Source: Lentisphaerota bacterium
GTDB lineage: Bacteria; Verrucomicrobiota; Kiritimatiellia; RFP12; JAAYLN01
Reading direction: 5' to 3'
DNA length: 6,364 nt
Assembly (NCBI GenBank): GCA_012514915.1
Contig: JAAYZJ010000550.1
Coordinates: forward strand, 1-6,364
A model generated the notes under the pieces. It did not search any database, was not told the origin of the DNA, and worked only from the letters and a program-made list of their open reading frames with translations. Position 1 is the stretch's first letter; each line of letters begins with the position of its first letter. This document shows, piece by piece, positions 1-6,275 of this stretch. The position numbers and the translations under genes are program-made.

Positions 1-293
1 GTACTTCGCGCAGGCGCGGGCCAGCGCCCCCTGGTACGACTCCGTCTGCGGCCCGAGGTAATGAGCCATGCCACAGAGCCCCCAGGTGTTCTCCGTGCCA
101 AAGGCGGTGGCCCCACGCTTGCGGAAGGGCAATGCCCCTCTTTGTCGGCGGCGACGCGCCAATCTCCCGTGAGCTGCATCGCCTCGGCTTCGACGATGGC
201 ATAGAAGGCCCCTGGCGAGGCCGCGGCAACGAGGATGAAACCCAACGCGAGCGCAATGGTGAGCAGATTTGGCACGACGAATCTACGTTGCAT
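1..293 (-). CDS. Small exported protein, N-terminal part, with an apparent frameshift; function unknown
   Basis: The gene leaves the window at base 1, so only its start is seen. The ATG at 293 is preferred over the ATG at 299 because an AAGGGGG Shine-Dalgarno lies 6 bases upstream of it. The protein begins MQRRF, followed by a hydrophobic stretch (NLLTIALALGFILVAAA), which looks like a signal peptide. The mature part opens with IVEAEAMQLTGDW, resembling the mature start of the large exported protein encoded at 3166-6213 (FVEAEDF...GW). After about 55 codons, at the C run 135-138, the frame becomes R/P/S-rich and unlike protein. Shifting by one base (one extra G on the coding strand) restores a credible sequence containing FRKRGATAFGTENTWGL and QTESYQGALARACAKY, with G/C-ending codons up to the edge. 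This is therefore either a sequencing error or a real one-base deletion. I do not recognise the family; a role on polysaccharides outside the cytoplasm is only suggested by the VEAE-type start. Confidence 0.6.
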   Translation of the reverse strand, partial: MQRRFVVPNLLTIALALGFILVAAASPGAFYAIVEAEAMQLTGDWRVAADKEGHCPSASVGPPPLARRTPGGSVAWLITSGRRRSRTRGRWPAPARS

Positions 294-299
294 GTTCAT

Positions 300-306
300 C
301 CCCCTT
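300..306 (-). promoter_or_regulatory. Shine-Dalgarno of the exported-protein gene
   Basis: AAGGGGG on the minus strand lies 6 bases before the ATG at 293 and directly abuts the in-frame ATG at 299. This spacing favours 293 as the start. It also shows that a separate translation unit begins here, although the peptidase frame upstream stays open through it. Confidence 0.6.
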
Positions 307-1337
307 GTGGATGATAGTCCTGCAACGACCGGCAGCGCGCCGCAGCAGTGGTAGATCATGTCGGTCTGGTAGAAACAGGCATAGGAGCCGCCGCGATCGT
401 CGGCCTCGGTGAGCGTGCTGACCTCGAACCCCTCGCGCAGGCAGCGCTGGCTGACGGCCCCGCAGAACTGCGCCGTCCGGCGGAGAAAACGCTCCGGAAT
501 GGTGGCCAGGGGCCCCGACTCGACCAGGCTCCCCGAGTTGGAATGGCCGCACAGTACACAGTCGGGACGCTCAGTGCGCAGAAAGCGCAGCAGTCCCTGC
601 GTCTCGGGCTGAGGCTCCTCGGCCAATCCGCAGTCGTAGACCAGGTTGTAGCCGTTGTCGTTGAAGGCCGCCCCCAGAAAGGCGTAGTCGGCGGGGTTGA
701 CCGGGTATTCCCGTTTGAAATCGGGCCACTGGAGCGGCTGGCCGTCCTTGCGCACGCCCAGGCTGAGTTGACCGTAGGCGGCAGGCGCGACGCCGATCGA
801 ATGACGGTGCCAGGCGATCCGCTGGCGACCGTCGATGTTGTAGAAGGGGATGACGACCAGCCGCAACTGCCGCGCCGCCGCCGCCAGGCGCGGCCAGCGG
901 CGGCCGCGCAGATCCCTGCCGGTGACGGCGATGTTGAGCAGGTGCAGCGCGGCGACGGAACCTTCGAACTCGATGGCGTGGGCAGCGCCGAGATAGACGA
1001 AGGATTGGCGCCGGCGGCGTCCGCGGCCATAGAACGCGGCGGGCGAACCGCCCGCGATCGCGGCGGAGAGGCTGCGGCTGGTGCGTCCCGGCAGCTCCTC
1101 GCGCGCGCCCCACGCGCCGGCCAGGATCGGGCGGTCGCCGGCACTGCGCCCGATCTCGAAGACCTCCACGCCCTTGAGCCCGCGCAGGAAGGCCTCCGCC
1201 GCCGCCGGCGTCGAGATCCACCACTCCGGCGCGCGCCGGGTATCCACCGTGCGCCTGCCGTCACGGTGCGGCAACAGCCAGGGCTTGGCGACGGTTGCGG
1301 CTGTCCCTGTTGATTGACTTTTCTTTTTTCGGGTCAT
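300..1337 (-). CDS. M14-family zinc carboxypeptidase-like protein, C-terminus missing
   Basis: Members of this family are metallopeptidases that trim C-terminal residues from peptides, using a zinc bound by two His and one Glu. The first coding-like ATG is at 1337 (MTRKKKSQS...). No signal peptide is seen, so a cytoplasmic location is likely. Visible landmarks are EIGRSAGDRPI at about residues 61-71 (the GRS-xxGRPI entry of M14 enzymes), the HxxE zinc motif in GAAHAIEFEG (His120, Glu123), IPFYNIDG at 163-170 (equivalent of the PxxNPDG region), and CGHSNSG with His265 as candidate third zinc ligand. Near the end, TDMIYHCCGALPVV resembles the segment just before the catalytic glutamate, but that Glu does not follow. 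Instead the frame reads AGLSSTRG and continues without a stop into the next gene's ATG at 299; 300 is given only as the end of the peptidase-like part (346 codons). An automatic caller may report one ORF from 1337 to the window edge. The family call is fairly secure; whether the enzyme is active is doubtful. Confidence 0.68.
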
Positions 1338-1366
1338 GTGTGATCTGTGCGGCGTTGTTCAGACAT
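1334..1366 (-). CDS. Possible 10-residue upstream ORF coupled to the peptidase gene
   Basis: ATG at 1366 encodes MSEQRRTDHT and stops with a TGA that overlaps the peptidase ATG by ATGA (1337-1334). An AGGGAG Shine-Dalgarno (1378-1373) sits exactly 6 bases before this ATG, whereas the peptidase ATG has no such sequence of its own. The arrangement would let ribosomes reinitiate at the peptidase start. No conservation evidence is available, so this may be chance, or the N-terminus of the peptidase put out of frame by an indel. Confidence 0.3.
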   Translation of the reverse strand: MSEQRRTDHT

Positions 1367-1452
1367 CGCGTACTCCCTGCTGTCAGACCACCTCTGCGAA
1401 CGCGTTTACATGGTACCGACTCCCCGGCCATTCAACCAGCGTTTTTTTGACA

Positions 1453-1478
1453 CAATTGCGGATCGCAATTGCGGATTG
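1453..1478. repeat. 13-bp tandem repeat with internal perfect inverted repeat (candidate operator)
   Basis: Two adjacent 13-base copies, CAATTGCGGATCG (1453-1465) and CAATTGCGGATTG (1466-1478), differ at one base. Across their junction lies a perfect inverted repeat: CAATTGCG (1453-1460), spacer GAT, CGCAATTG (1464-1471). The second copy runs into the proposed -35 of the glycosyltransferase promoter. Position and symmetry fit a binding site for a dimeric regulator, either an activator just upstream of -35 or a repressor touching it. The regulator is not identifiable here. Confidence 0.5.
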
Positions 1479-1504
1479 AATCCCGACGGCGCGCGGGCTA
1501 CAAT
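1476..1504 (+). promoter_or_regulatory. Sigma-70-like promoter of the glycosyltransferase-rfbC operon
   Basis: A -35 of TTGAAT (1476-1481) and a -10 of TACAAT (1499-1504) are separated by 17 bases. Only 7 bases lie between the -10 and the ATG at 1512, so transcription should start at or within a base or two of the A of the ATG. That implies a leaderless mRNA and agrees with the lack of a Shine-Dalgarno before 1512. A TTGACA at 1447-1452 has no matching -10 at the right distance. Confidence 0.55.
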
Positions 1505-1511
1505 CGCCGTC

Positions 1512-2393
1512 ATGAGAATCAGTGGCTTCACCTTTGTCCGCAACGCCGAGGCTTTTGGCTATCCGGTGCAGGCGTCGATCCGTTCGCTGCTGCCGCTGGT
1601 CGATGAGTTCGTCGTCGCGCTCGGCCCCTGTTCCGACAACACCGAACAGCTCATCCGCGAGATCGGTGACCCCCGCATCCGCATCATCCCGACCGCCTGG
1701 AACGAGCATGTCCGCAGCGATACCGGGGTCAAGGGATTCGTCTACGGCCAGCAGAAGACGATCGCCCTGTTCAACTGCACCGGCGACTGGGCCTTCTACC
1801 TCGAAGCCGACGAAGTCGTCCACGAGGACGACATCCCCCTCATCCGCGCCTGCCTGGAGCGCCACCTCCACAACGACCGCGTGGAGGCCGTCGTCTTCGA
1901 CTACCTCCATTTCTACGGCAACCGCAACACGCTCGCCTGGTCGCCCGCCTGGTACCGCCAGGCGGCCCGCGTCATCCGCAACACGATTCCCGCCTGGGCG
2001 CCGAAGGGATTGTTCTTCACCGTGCTCGATTCGCCGCGCCGCGGGCGCTATCCCCGCGCCGTCGCCTGCGACGGCGCCCGCATCTTCCACTACGGCTGGG
2101 TCCGCAGCGAGGAGCAGATCCTCCACAAGCACCAATTGATCAAGGCCCTGTTCGGCAACCAGCCGGAGAAGGAGATCGACCTGGGCGAGGTCGATCCCCG
2201 CATCCTGCGCCCCTTCGCCGGCACCCATCCCGCGGCGGTGCAGTCCTGGCTGCCGCCGGCCGACGGTCTGTTCCAGGCCAACGCCGCCTACCGGCCGACC
2301 AGCCGCGACAAGCGGCATCGCCTGCTCATGCAGATCGAGGCGCTGACCGGCTACCACCACAACCGCAAGCACTACCAACTGATTTCCGGTTGA
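1512..2393 (+). CDS. Family-2-like (GT-A fold) glycosyltransferase
   Basis: This 293-residue protein probably transfers a sugar from a nucleotide donor during synthesis of a surface glycan. The frame is open from an ATG at 1347, but the upstream 55 codons (MRRCSDIAY...) look non-coding and contain the promoter and repeat. The start at 1512 gives a standard GT-A opening, MRISGFTFVRNAEAF. Next come the nucleotide-binding half with LVDEFVVALGPCSDNT (about 29-44) and the donor/metal motif LEADEVVHED (Asp100-Glu101, equivalent of the LDADE motif in WaaE-like enzymes). The C-terminal half has FHYGWVRSEEQILHKH, typical of this soluble clade. No membrane segments are seen, so it likely acts at the inner face of the membrane. 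The stop is 6 bases before rfbC, indicating one operon. Donor and acceptor cannot be read from the sequence; a dTDP-deoxysugar donor is suggested only by the neighbour. Confidence 0.82.
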   Translation: MRISGFTFVRNAEAFGYPVQASIRSLLPLVDEFVVALGPCSDNTEQLIREIGDPRIRIIPTAWNEHVRSDTGVKGFVYGQQKTIALFNCTGDWAFYLEADEVVHEDDIPLIRACLERHLHNDRVEAVVFDYLHFYGNRNTLAWSPAWYRQAARVIRNTIPAWAPKGLFFTVLDSPRRGRYPRAVACDGARIFHYGWVRSEEQILHKHQLIKALFGNQPEKEIDLGEVDPRILRPFAGTHPAAVQSWLPPADGLFQANAAYRPTSRDKRHRLLMQIEALTGYHHNRKHYQLISG

Positions 2394-2399
2394 GTCTCC

Positions 2400-2954
2400 A
2401 TGCCCTTCACCTTCACGCCGCTCGCGCTCCGCGACGTCATCCTGGTCCAGCCCAGGGTGTTCGGCGACTCGCGCGGCTTCTTCGCCGAGACCTACCACGA
2501 ACAGGCCTTCCGGCAGGGGGGCATCACGGCCCGGTTCGTCCAGGACAACCATTCGTTCTCGACGCAGGGCGTGCTGCGCGGGATCCACTACCAGCTTGCA
2601 CCCTTCGCGCAGGGCAAGCTGGTGCAGGCGCTGGAGGGGCGCATCTGGGATGTGGCAGTCGACGTGCGCCAGAACTCGCCGACCTACGGCAAATGGGTGG
2701 GCATCGAGCTTTCCGGCGAGAACCACCACCAGCTCTGGATCCCGCCGGGGTTCGCGCACGGCTTTGTCGTGCTGAGCCCCACCGTCCATTTCCTCTACAA
2801 GTGCACCGCCCCCTACGCGCCGGAGTTGGAGCGGGGCTTCCGCTGGGACGATCCCGACGTCGGAATTGCCTGGCCCGTGAACGACGTCAGTCTCTCGCCG
2901 CGCGACACCCGCCTGCCGGCCTTCGCCTCGATCGAACCGATCCGGCCAGCGTAG
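2400..2954 (+). CDS. rfbC: dTDP-4-dehydrorhamnose 3,5-epimerase
   Basis: This enzyme epimerises C3 and C5 of dTDP-4-keto-6-deoxyglucose, the third step of dTDP-L-rhamnose synthesis, in the cytoplasm. At 184 residues it has the usual family length, and the cupin signature is complete. FGDSRGFFAETY (21-32) and QDNHSFSTQGVLRGIHYQ (48-65) are followed by QGKLV (71-75). Arg60, catalytic His63, Lys73, Tyr133 and Tyr139 fall at the numbering known for Salmonella RmlC, and Asp169 in LSPRDTRLP is the likely His partner. IPPGFAHGF (115-122) is also typical. It follows the glycosyltransferase stop by 6 bases and has no clear Shine-Dalgarno, so translation is probably coupled. The other rhamnose genes (rfbA, rfbB, rfbD) are not in this window. 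A related 3-epimerase or 3,5-epimerase of another dTDP-sugar pathway is possible, but the catalytic set favours RmlC. Confidence 0.93.
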   Translation: MPFTFTPLALRDVILVQPRVFGDSRGFFAETYHEQAFRQGGITARFVQDNHSFSTQGVLRGIHYQLAPFAQGKLVQALEGRIWDVAVDVRQNSPTYGKWVGIELSGENHHQLWIPPGFAHGFVVLSPTVHFLYKCTAPYAPELERGFRWDDPDVGIAWPVNDVSLSPRDTRLPAFASIEPIRPA

Positions 2955-3165
2955 GCGTTGCCCGTGTTGGCGCTCTCAGCAGGTGCGGAATATCGTAGGG
3001 TATCGTAGAAGTCGCTGGTGATGGACAGCCCGCTCCGCTGCCGCCCTGAATGCGGGGCAAGAGCTTGAACATATGAGAGGTGCTTGCAGAACCCCTGCAG
3101 AAACCGGTCGGGACAGAGGGAGATCGAAGAGCAGGCGGATCGGACTCCGCCGTCTCCCGGCGCCC
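2955..3165. other. Convergent intergenic region
   Basis: These 211 bases separate the ends of rfbC and the large minus-strand gene. They hold a direct repeat of TATCGTAG (2991-2998 and 3001-3008), a TGCAGAA repeat (3085-3091 and 3096-3102), and a small hairpin at 3134-3151. No ORF here has convincing coding character, and no strong terminator with a T tract is visible for rfbC. Confidence 0.5.
3134..3151 (-). terminator. Weak hairpin after the large exported-protein gene
   Basis: GGCGGA (3134-3139) and TCCGCC (3146-3151) form a perfect 6-bp stem with a 6-base loop, 14 bases beyond the stop codon of the minus-strand gene. No run of T follows on the minus strand, so it may be an RNA-end stabiliser or chance rather than an intrinsic terminator. 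Confidence 0.3.
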
Positions 3166-6100
3166 CTAGCGATACAGAATCTTCACAAAATCGTTCTCGT
3201 CCAAGGGGAGGGTCAACTCCACCTGCCGGTCCTGCTGCCGGAATGGGAGGCCGCCCCGCCGCGCGGATTCGATGCGGTCCACGGTCCCGGACACCTCGAC
3301 GGACAGCGTCAGACGGGCCAGGGGTTTGTTGGCGTAATTGGCCAGCGGCACGAGGATGCCCTTCCCGTGCGGCATGTATACCGCGTCCACGAGCGGCTCG
3401 CTGCACCGGATCGGAGATGCCACGCCCGCTTCGCGGATCGGCGTCAGGATGAGATCGCGGAGCGCCGCGGGATAGTCCCAGGGGTTGTAGGAACGCGCCA
3501 GCATCTCCTCCGCATCCGGCGGCAGCGCGGCGGTGTTCGTTTTGGCAAGGTCCTCCAACGCCGTGCGCGCGTCGAGGGCCGTCTTGATGTAGTCGAGGGC
3601 CGGCAGCAGCCCCGCGCAATACACACGCCCTCGGCCCACGGGGCCGCGCACGATGGCAGGTGAACCGTCGGCAAAAGCGGCCAGCACGTGGGCCCCCTCC
3701 CGCGGCGTCAGCGCCTGCTGGACGGAGAGCACGCGGCCGGTGCCGTCCGGCCACGCGAAGGTGCCGACGGGAGACAGCTTGCGCAGGGTGCGCCCCGAGC
3801 CGGCAAACGGCTGCAGCGTCCGTGCGGCGGCGCGCACGGCGGGGAGCAGATCGTCGAGCGCATCCATCGGCCGGTTGTATTCATCGCTCGACGCCGCGCC
3901 TGCGCTCAGCCAGAGCGTACCGCCGCGGGCCACCCAGGCCTTGAGCGCGGCGGCCGCCGCGCGCGTGAGATTGGGCCCGGATAGATAGCAGACCGTGTAG
4001 TCTTCCAGCAGACCCCGTTCGACTTGCGTCTCCGAGACGACATCCACCGGCACCTGGGCATGCGCCAACGCCAGCCAGGTGTGCATCCGGTCGAAACCAT
4101 AGGCCAGATTGCCGCCCAGCGTCCAGATGTCGCTCGCGCTGCTGTAAAGCAACGCCACCTTCGCGGGTTTGGGCATCGCCGGGAGCAGCAGATCCTCGAC
4201 CGCCCCGATTTCGCGTCCGATGCCGGCGCAGGCGCTCCAGACTTCCGGGCGGCCCTGCACGCTGCTGCTGCGCCAGTAGGGGCCTCCCTCGTGCGAGGCC
4301 CAGATGGGGCCGTAGTAGAAGGTCTTGAGGATTTTCACGCCGCGCGCCAGCTCGCTGGTCGACTTGAGCTTGATGTCCCACGGCCGGCGGCCCGCGTAGG
4401 CGATCAGGAAATGACCGATTTTCTGTCCCCGTTCGCGGGCGGCTCCGCGCATGAGTTCCACGTTGAAGGTGGCGCATTGATAGGTGGAGGCGCCATTGGC
4501 CCAGTCCTCGCCCCAGATGGCATTCTGGCCGGCGGCGTCGAGCAGTTCGAAATAGTCCACCCCCTGGGCGTAGAAATTACCGCTGTAGATGGCCCCGTCG
4601 CTGAAATTGACAAGCGTGGAAATCGGTCCGCCATAGATCTCCTCGGCCAGTTGGCGCTGCACCGCCATGAAATCGCCCAGCGCACGGGTCCGGAAGCGCT
4701 GGGAATAATAATGCAGTTCCGGGAATTCCTCGCGCTGCGCGTTGGGGACGATCTTCACGGAGGCCCAATCGGGCACCTGCAGCTCGGCGGGCGTCTTGCC
4801 CAGCGTCTTCAGCCAGGCGCGGAAATGCTCCGCGTAGGCGGGATCGGCGGCGGCAAATTCCAGCGCCTGCCCCACAGGTTCGTCAGTGAGCATGCCGTAG
4901 ACAACGTCCTCGACCCGGCCGCCGGCCTCCGCGAAGCTCGCCGCGGACGCCGTCAGCCGGGCGCGCATCTTTTCGATGTCCGGCTTACAGTAGGAGTTGT
5001 CCCGCATGTGCCAGGCGCCGCCGATGCGGCGCAGGCGCTCCGGCATGAATCCGAAGGCTTCGAACGTCTTCCGCTCGCGGGCCTGCACCGCGGCATCCAT
5101 GTGATCACCGAGGTGGTTGGCGGCGAAGAAGGGGAACTTCTCCGGGGGGCGGCCATGGGTCGGCCAGGGATGTGCGTCGATCATGCGGCCCGTCTCCTCG
5201 GCGATCTCGCGATCCGTCTTGAGCCGCGCACGGTTTTCCTCCGTCAGCAGGTTGGGTGGAACGTAAATGACGGCGGTGCCGGGTTGGCAATCCAGCGTCA
5301 ACGTCCGCACAATGGCCTGTTCGTCGGGCGCCGTGGCGAATTCGAGCGTGGCGCGGAGCCGCTCGGCCGGCTTGGTGTAGCCATAGCGGACGCTGAAGAC
5401 CAGCCGGGCGCCGGAATCCTGGTAGATCGTCGGCGTCAGATTGCACCACGGCGTCCGCTCGCCGGGGCCCAGCAAGTCCGCCGTCCTCGCCGGCGCCACG
5501 CGGGCGATGAGGCCCGTACGGCCCAGCGAATAGTGCGCATACCAGGGTTTGTGGAAGTGGTCGGCAAAGATGTGGATGTAGATCGGCCGTTCATAGCCGG
5601 CGCCGGGCGTGACGCGCAGATAGGTCGGCGCACCATAGTGCAGGTGGTTCGGAACCTGTTTCGTGTCCATCGTCAGCAGCAGGCAATCGACCTTGCGGTC
5701 GTATCCGGCGCAGTTCCGGTTCTCGTGCTTGCCGAGCAGCAGACTCACCTCGCCTTCGGGAAGCTCCGCCTCGAACGATTCCCAGACCATCGGCAACCGG
5801 CTTTTGCCGCCCTTGTCCTCCGTGTCGAAAAGGGCGCTTCCCAGCGTCTGCCCGCCCGCAAGCGCCGTGACGCGGAACGTGCCGCGGCGACGCGGGGCAT
5901 TCGAGCGCCGCACCCAGATGCGGTAGGTGCCGGCGTCCTTGATGCTGACGGTCGACGTCGCCACGCCGCTCCCCCACCCTCCCGCGCCGCTGAGCACGGC
6001 CAGCCCGGAGGCATACTTTTCATTCGTCAGGGTGGTCCACCCGCGCGACGGGGCGAAGTCCTCCGCCTCGACAAAAACCTCGCTCGCCGAAACGCTTCCC

Positions 6101-6213
6101 GCCAGGACCAGGCAGCCAAGGAGCCGGAGCAGTCGTCTCCGGCGGTTCACGCATGACGGAAACGGCAAACCGTTCGAGTCGGCTCGGCCGGTAGGCTTAC
6201 GGGGAACATGCAT
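3166..6213 (-). CDS. Large exported glycoside-hydrolase-like protein with GH42-type trimerisation-like domain
   Basis: This 1015-residue protein is predicted to leave the cytoplasm and act on polysaccharide; the exact reaction is unknown. The start at 6213 has GGAAGGA at 6231-6225, 11 bases upstream. A long basic N-region (RRRRLLR) leads into LLGCLVLAGSVSA, with likely cleavage after Ala43. LLGC is a poor lipobox candidate. The mature N-terminus, FVEAEDF...GW, begins a beta-rich carbohydrate-binding-like domain to about residue 185 (DAGTYRIWVRR typical). A further beta-rich part follows to about 320. Residues 360-660 look like a TIM barrel with YGMLTDEP (Asp444, Glu445) and IWGEDWAN (Glu569, Asp570) as candidate acid/base and nucleophile strands. 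Residues 683-790 (KVALLYSSASDIW, then YTVCYLSGPNLT and WVARGGTLWLSAG) resemble the amidotransferase-like trimerisation domain of GH42 beta-galactosidases. The C-terminus from about 935 is an Ig-like beta domain. It lies 62 bases after an upstream co-directional gene. Domain assignment is by eye; the barrel and catalytic residues are inference. Confidence 0.7.
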   Translation of the reverse strand: MHVPRKPTGRADSNGLPFPSCVNRRRRLLRLLGCLVLAGSVSASEVFVEAEDFAPSRGWTTLTNEKYASGLAVLSGAGGWGSGVATSTVSIKDAGTYRIWVRRSNAPRRRGTFRVTALAGGQTLGSALFDTEDKGGKSRLPMVWESFEAELPEGEVSLLLGKHENRNCAGYDRKVDCLLLTMDTKQVPNHLHYGAPTYLRVTPGAGYERPIYIHIFADHFHKPWYAHYSLGRTGLIARVAPARTADLLGPGERTPWCNLTPTIYQDSGARLVFSVRYGYTKPAERLRATLEFATAPDEQAIVRTLTLDCQPGTAVIYVPPNLLTEENRARLKTDREIAEETGRMIDAHPWPTHGRPPEKFPFFAANHLGDHMDAAVQARERKTFEAFGFMPERLRRIGGAWHMRDNSYCKPDIEKMRARLTASAASFAEAGGRVEDVVYGMLTDEPVGQALEFAAADPAYAEHFRAWLKTLGKTPAELQVPDWASVKIVPNAQREEFPELHYYSQRFRTRALGDFMAVQRQLAEEIYGGPISTLVNFSDGAIYSGNFYAQGVDYFELLDAAGQNAIWGEDWANGASTYQCATFNVELMRGAARERGQKIGHFLIAYAGRRPWDIKLKSTSELARGVKILKTFYYGPIWASHEGGPYWRSSSVQGRPEVWSACAGIGREIGAVEDLLLPAMPKPAKVALLYSSASDIWTLGGNLAYGFDRMHTWLALAHAQVPVDVVSETQVERGLLEDYTVCYLSGPNLTRAAAAALKAWVARGGTLWLSAGAASSDEYNRPMDALDDLLPAVRAAARTLQPFAGSGRTLRKLSPVGTFAWPDGTGRVLSVQQALTPREGAHVLAAFADGSPAIVRGPVGRGRVYCAGLLPALDYIKTALDARTALEDLAKTNTAALPPDAEEMLARSYNPWDYPAALRDLILTPIREAGVASPIRCSEPLVDAVYMPHGKGILVPLANYANKPLARLTLSVEVSGTVDRIESARRGGLPFRQQDRQVELTLPLDENDFVKILYR

Positions 6214-6224
6214 GTTGACCGGAT

Positions 6225-6231
6225 TCCTTCC
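6225..6231 (-). promoter_or_regulatory. Shine-Dalgarno of the large exported-protein gene
   Basis: GGAAGGA on the minus strand lies 11 bases before the ATG at 6213, slightly long spacing. It supports 6213 over the internal GTG at 6150, which has no such sequence but would give a shorter, more usual signal-peptide N-region (VNRRRRLLRLLG). Confidence 0.5.
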
Positions 6232-6249
6232 ACGTAAATGGCGGATCGT

Positions 6250-6264
6250 GAACCATCATGGTTC
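6250..6264. promoter_or_regulatory. 15-base palindrome, candidate operator
   Basis: GAACCAT (6250-6256), centre C, ATGGTTC (6258-6264) form a perfect 7+1+7 inverted repeat in the short gap between two minus-strand genes, about 37 bases before the start at 6213. There is no T tract, so a terminator is less likely than a protein-binding site controlling the large exported protein. Confidence 0.4.
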
Positions 6265-6275
6265 CCCGCCCGGCC

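Noticed and set aside
348..1313. 321-codon plus-strand ORF, and the minus-strand frames at 356-1264 and 571-1224
   Set aside because: All overlap the M14-like frame, which alone shows HAIE, NIDG and GHSN motifs; the others are R/P/A-rich.
1405..1435. Possible minus-strand promoter for the peptidase (TTGAAT, 19-base gap, TGTAAA)
   Set aside because: The spacing is long and the -10 is a weak match, so I did not annotate it.
1347..1511. N-terminal extension of the glycosyltransferase from ATG 1347
   Set aside because: It contains the promoter and repeat, does not resemble a GT N-terminus, and the family opening begins at the ATG at 1512.
1383..2789. 468-codon minus-strand ORF opposite the glycosyltransferase and rfbC
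   Set aside because: The opposite strand encodes two recognised enzymes with intact motifs; this frame is a low-complexity V/A/G/D-rich shadow.
2887..3072. Small minus-strand ORFs across the convergent intergenic region, including a stretch reading SITSDFYDTLRYSAP
   Set aside because: They overlap the 3' end of rfbC or of the exported-protein gene, have no Shine-Dalgarno, and show no motif; a short protein-like stretch is not enough.
2991..3102. Short direct repeats TATCGTAG and TGCAGAA as possible attachment site or CRISPR remnant
   Set aside because: Two copies each of 7-8 bases, closely spaced, without a nearby recombinase or regular spacers; probably chance.
4024..6156. 710-codon plus-strand ORF opposite the large exported-protein gene
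   Set aside because: It lies antisense to a gene with signal peptide, domain-like segments and good codon use; its translation is rich in R, A, G and H with no recognisable motif. Long antisense frames are common in GC-rich DNA.
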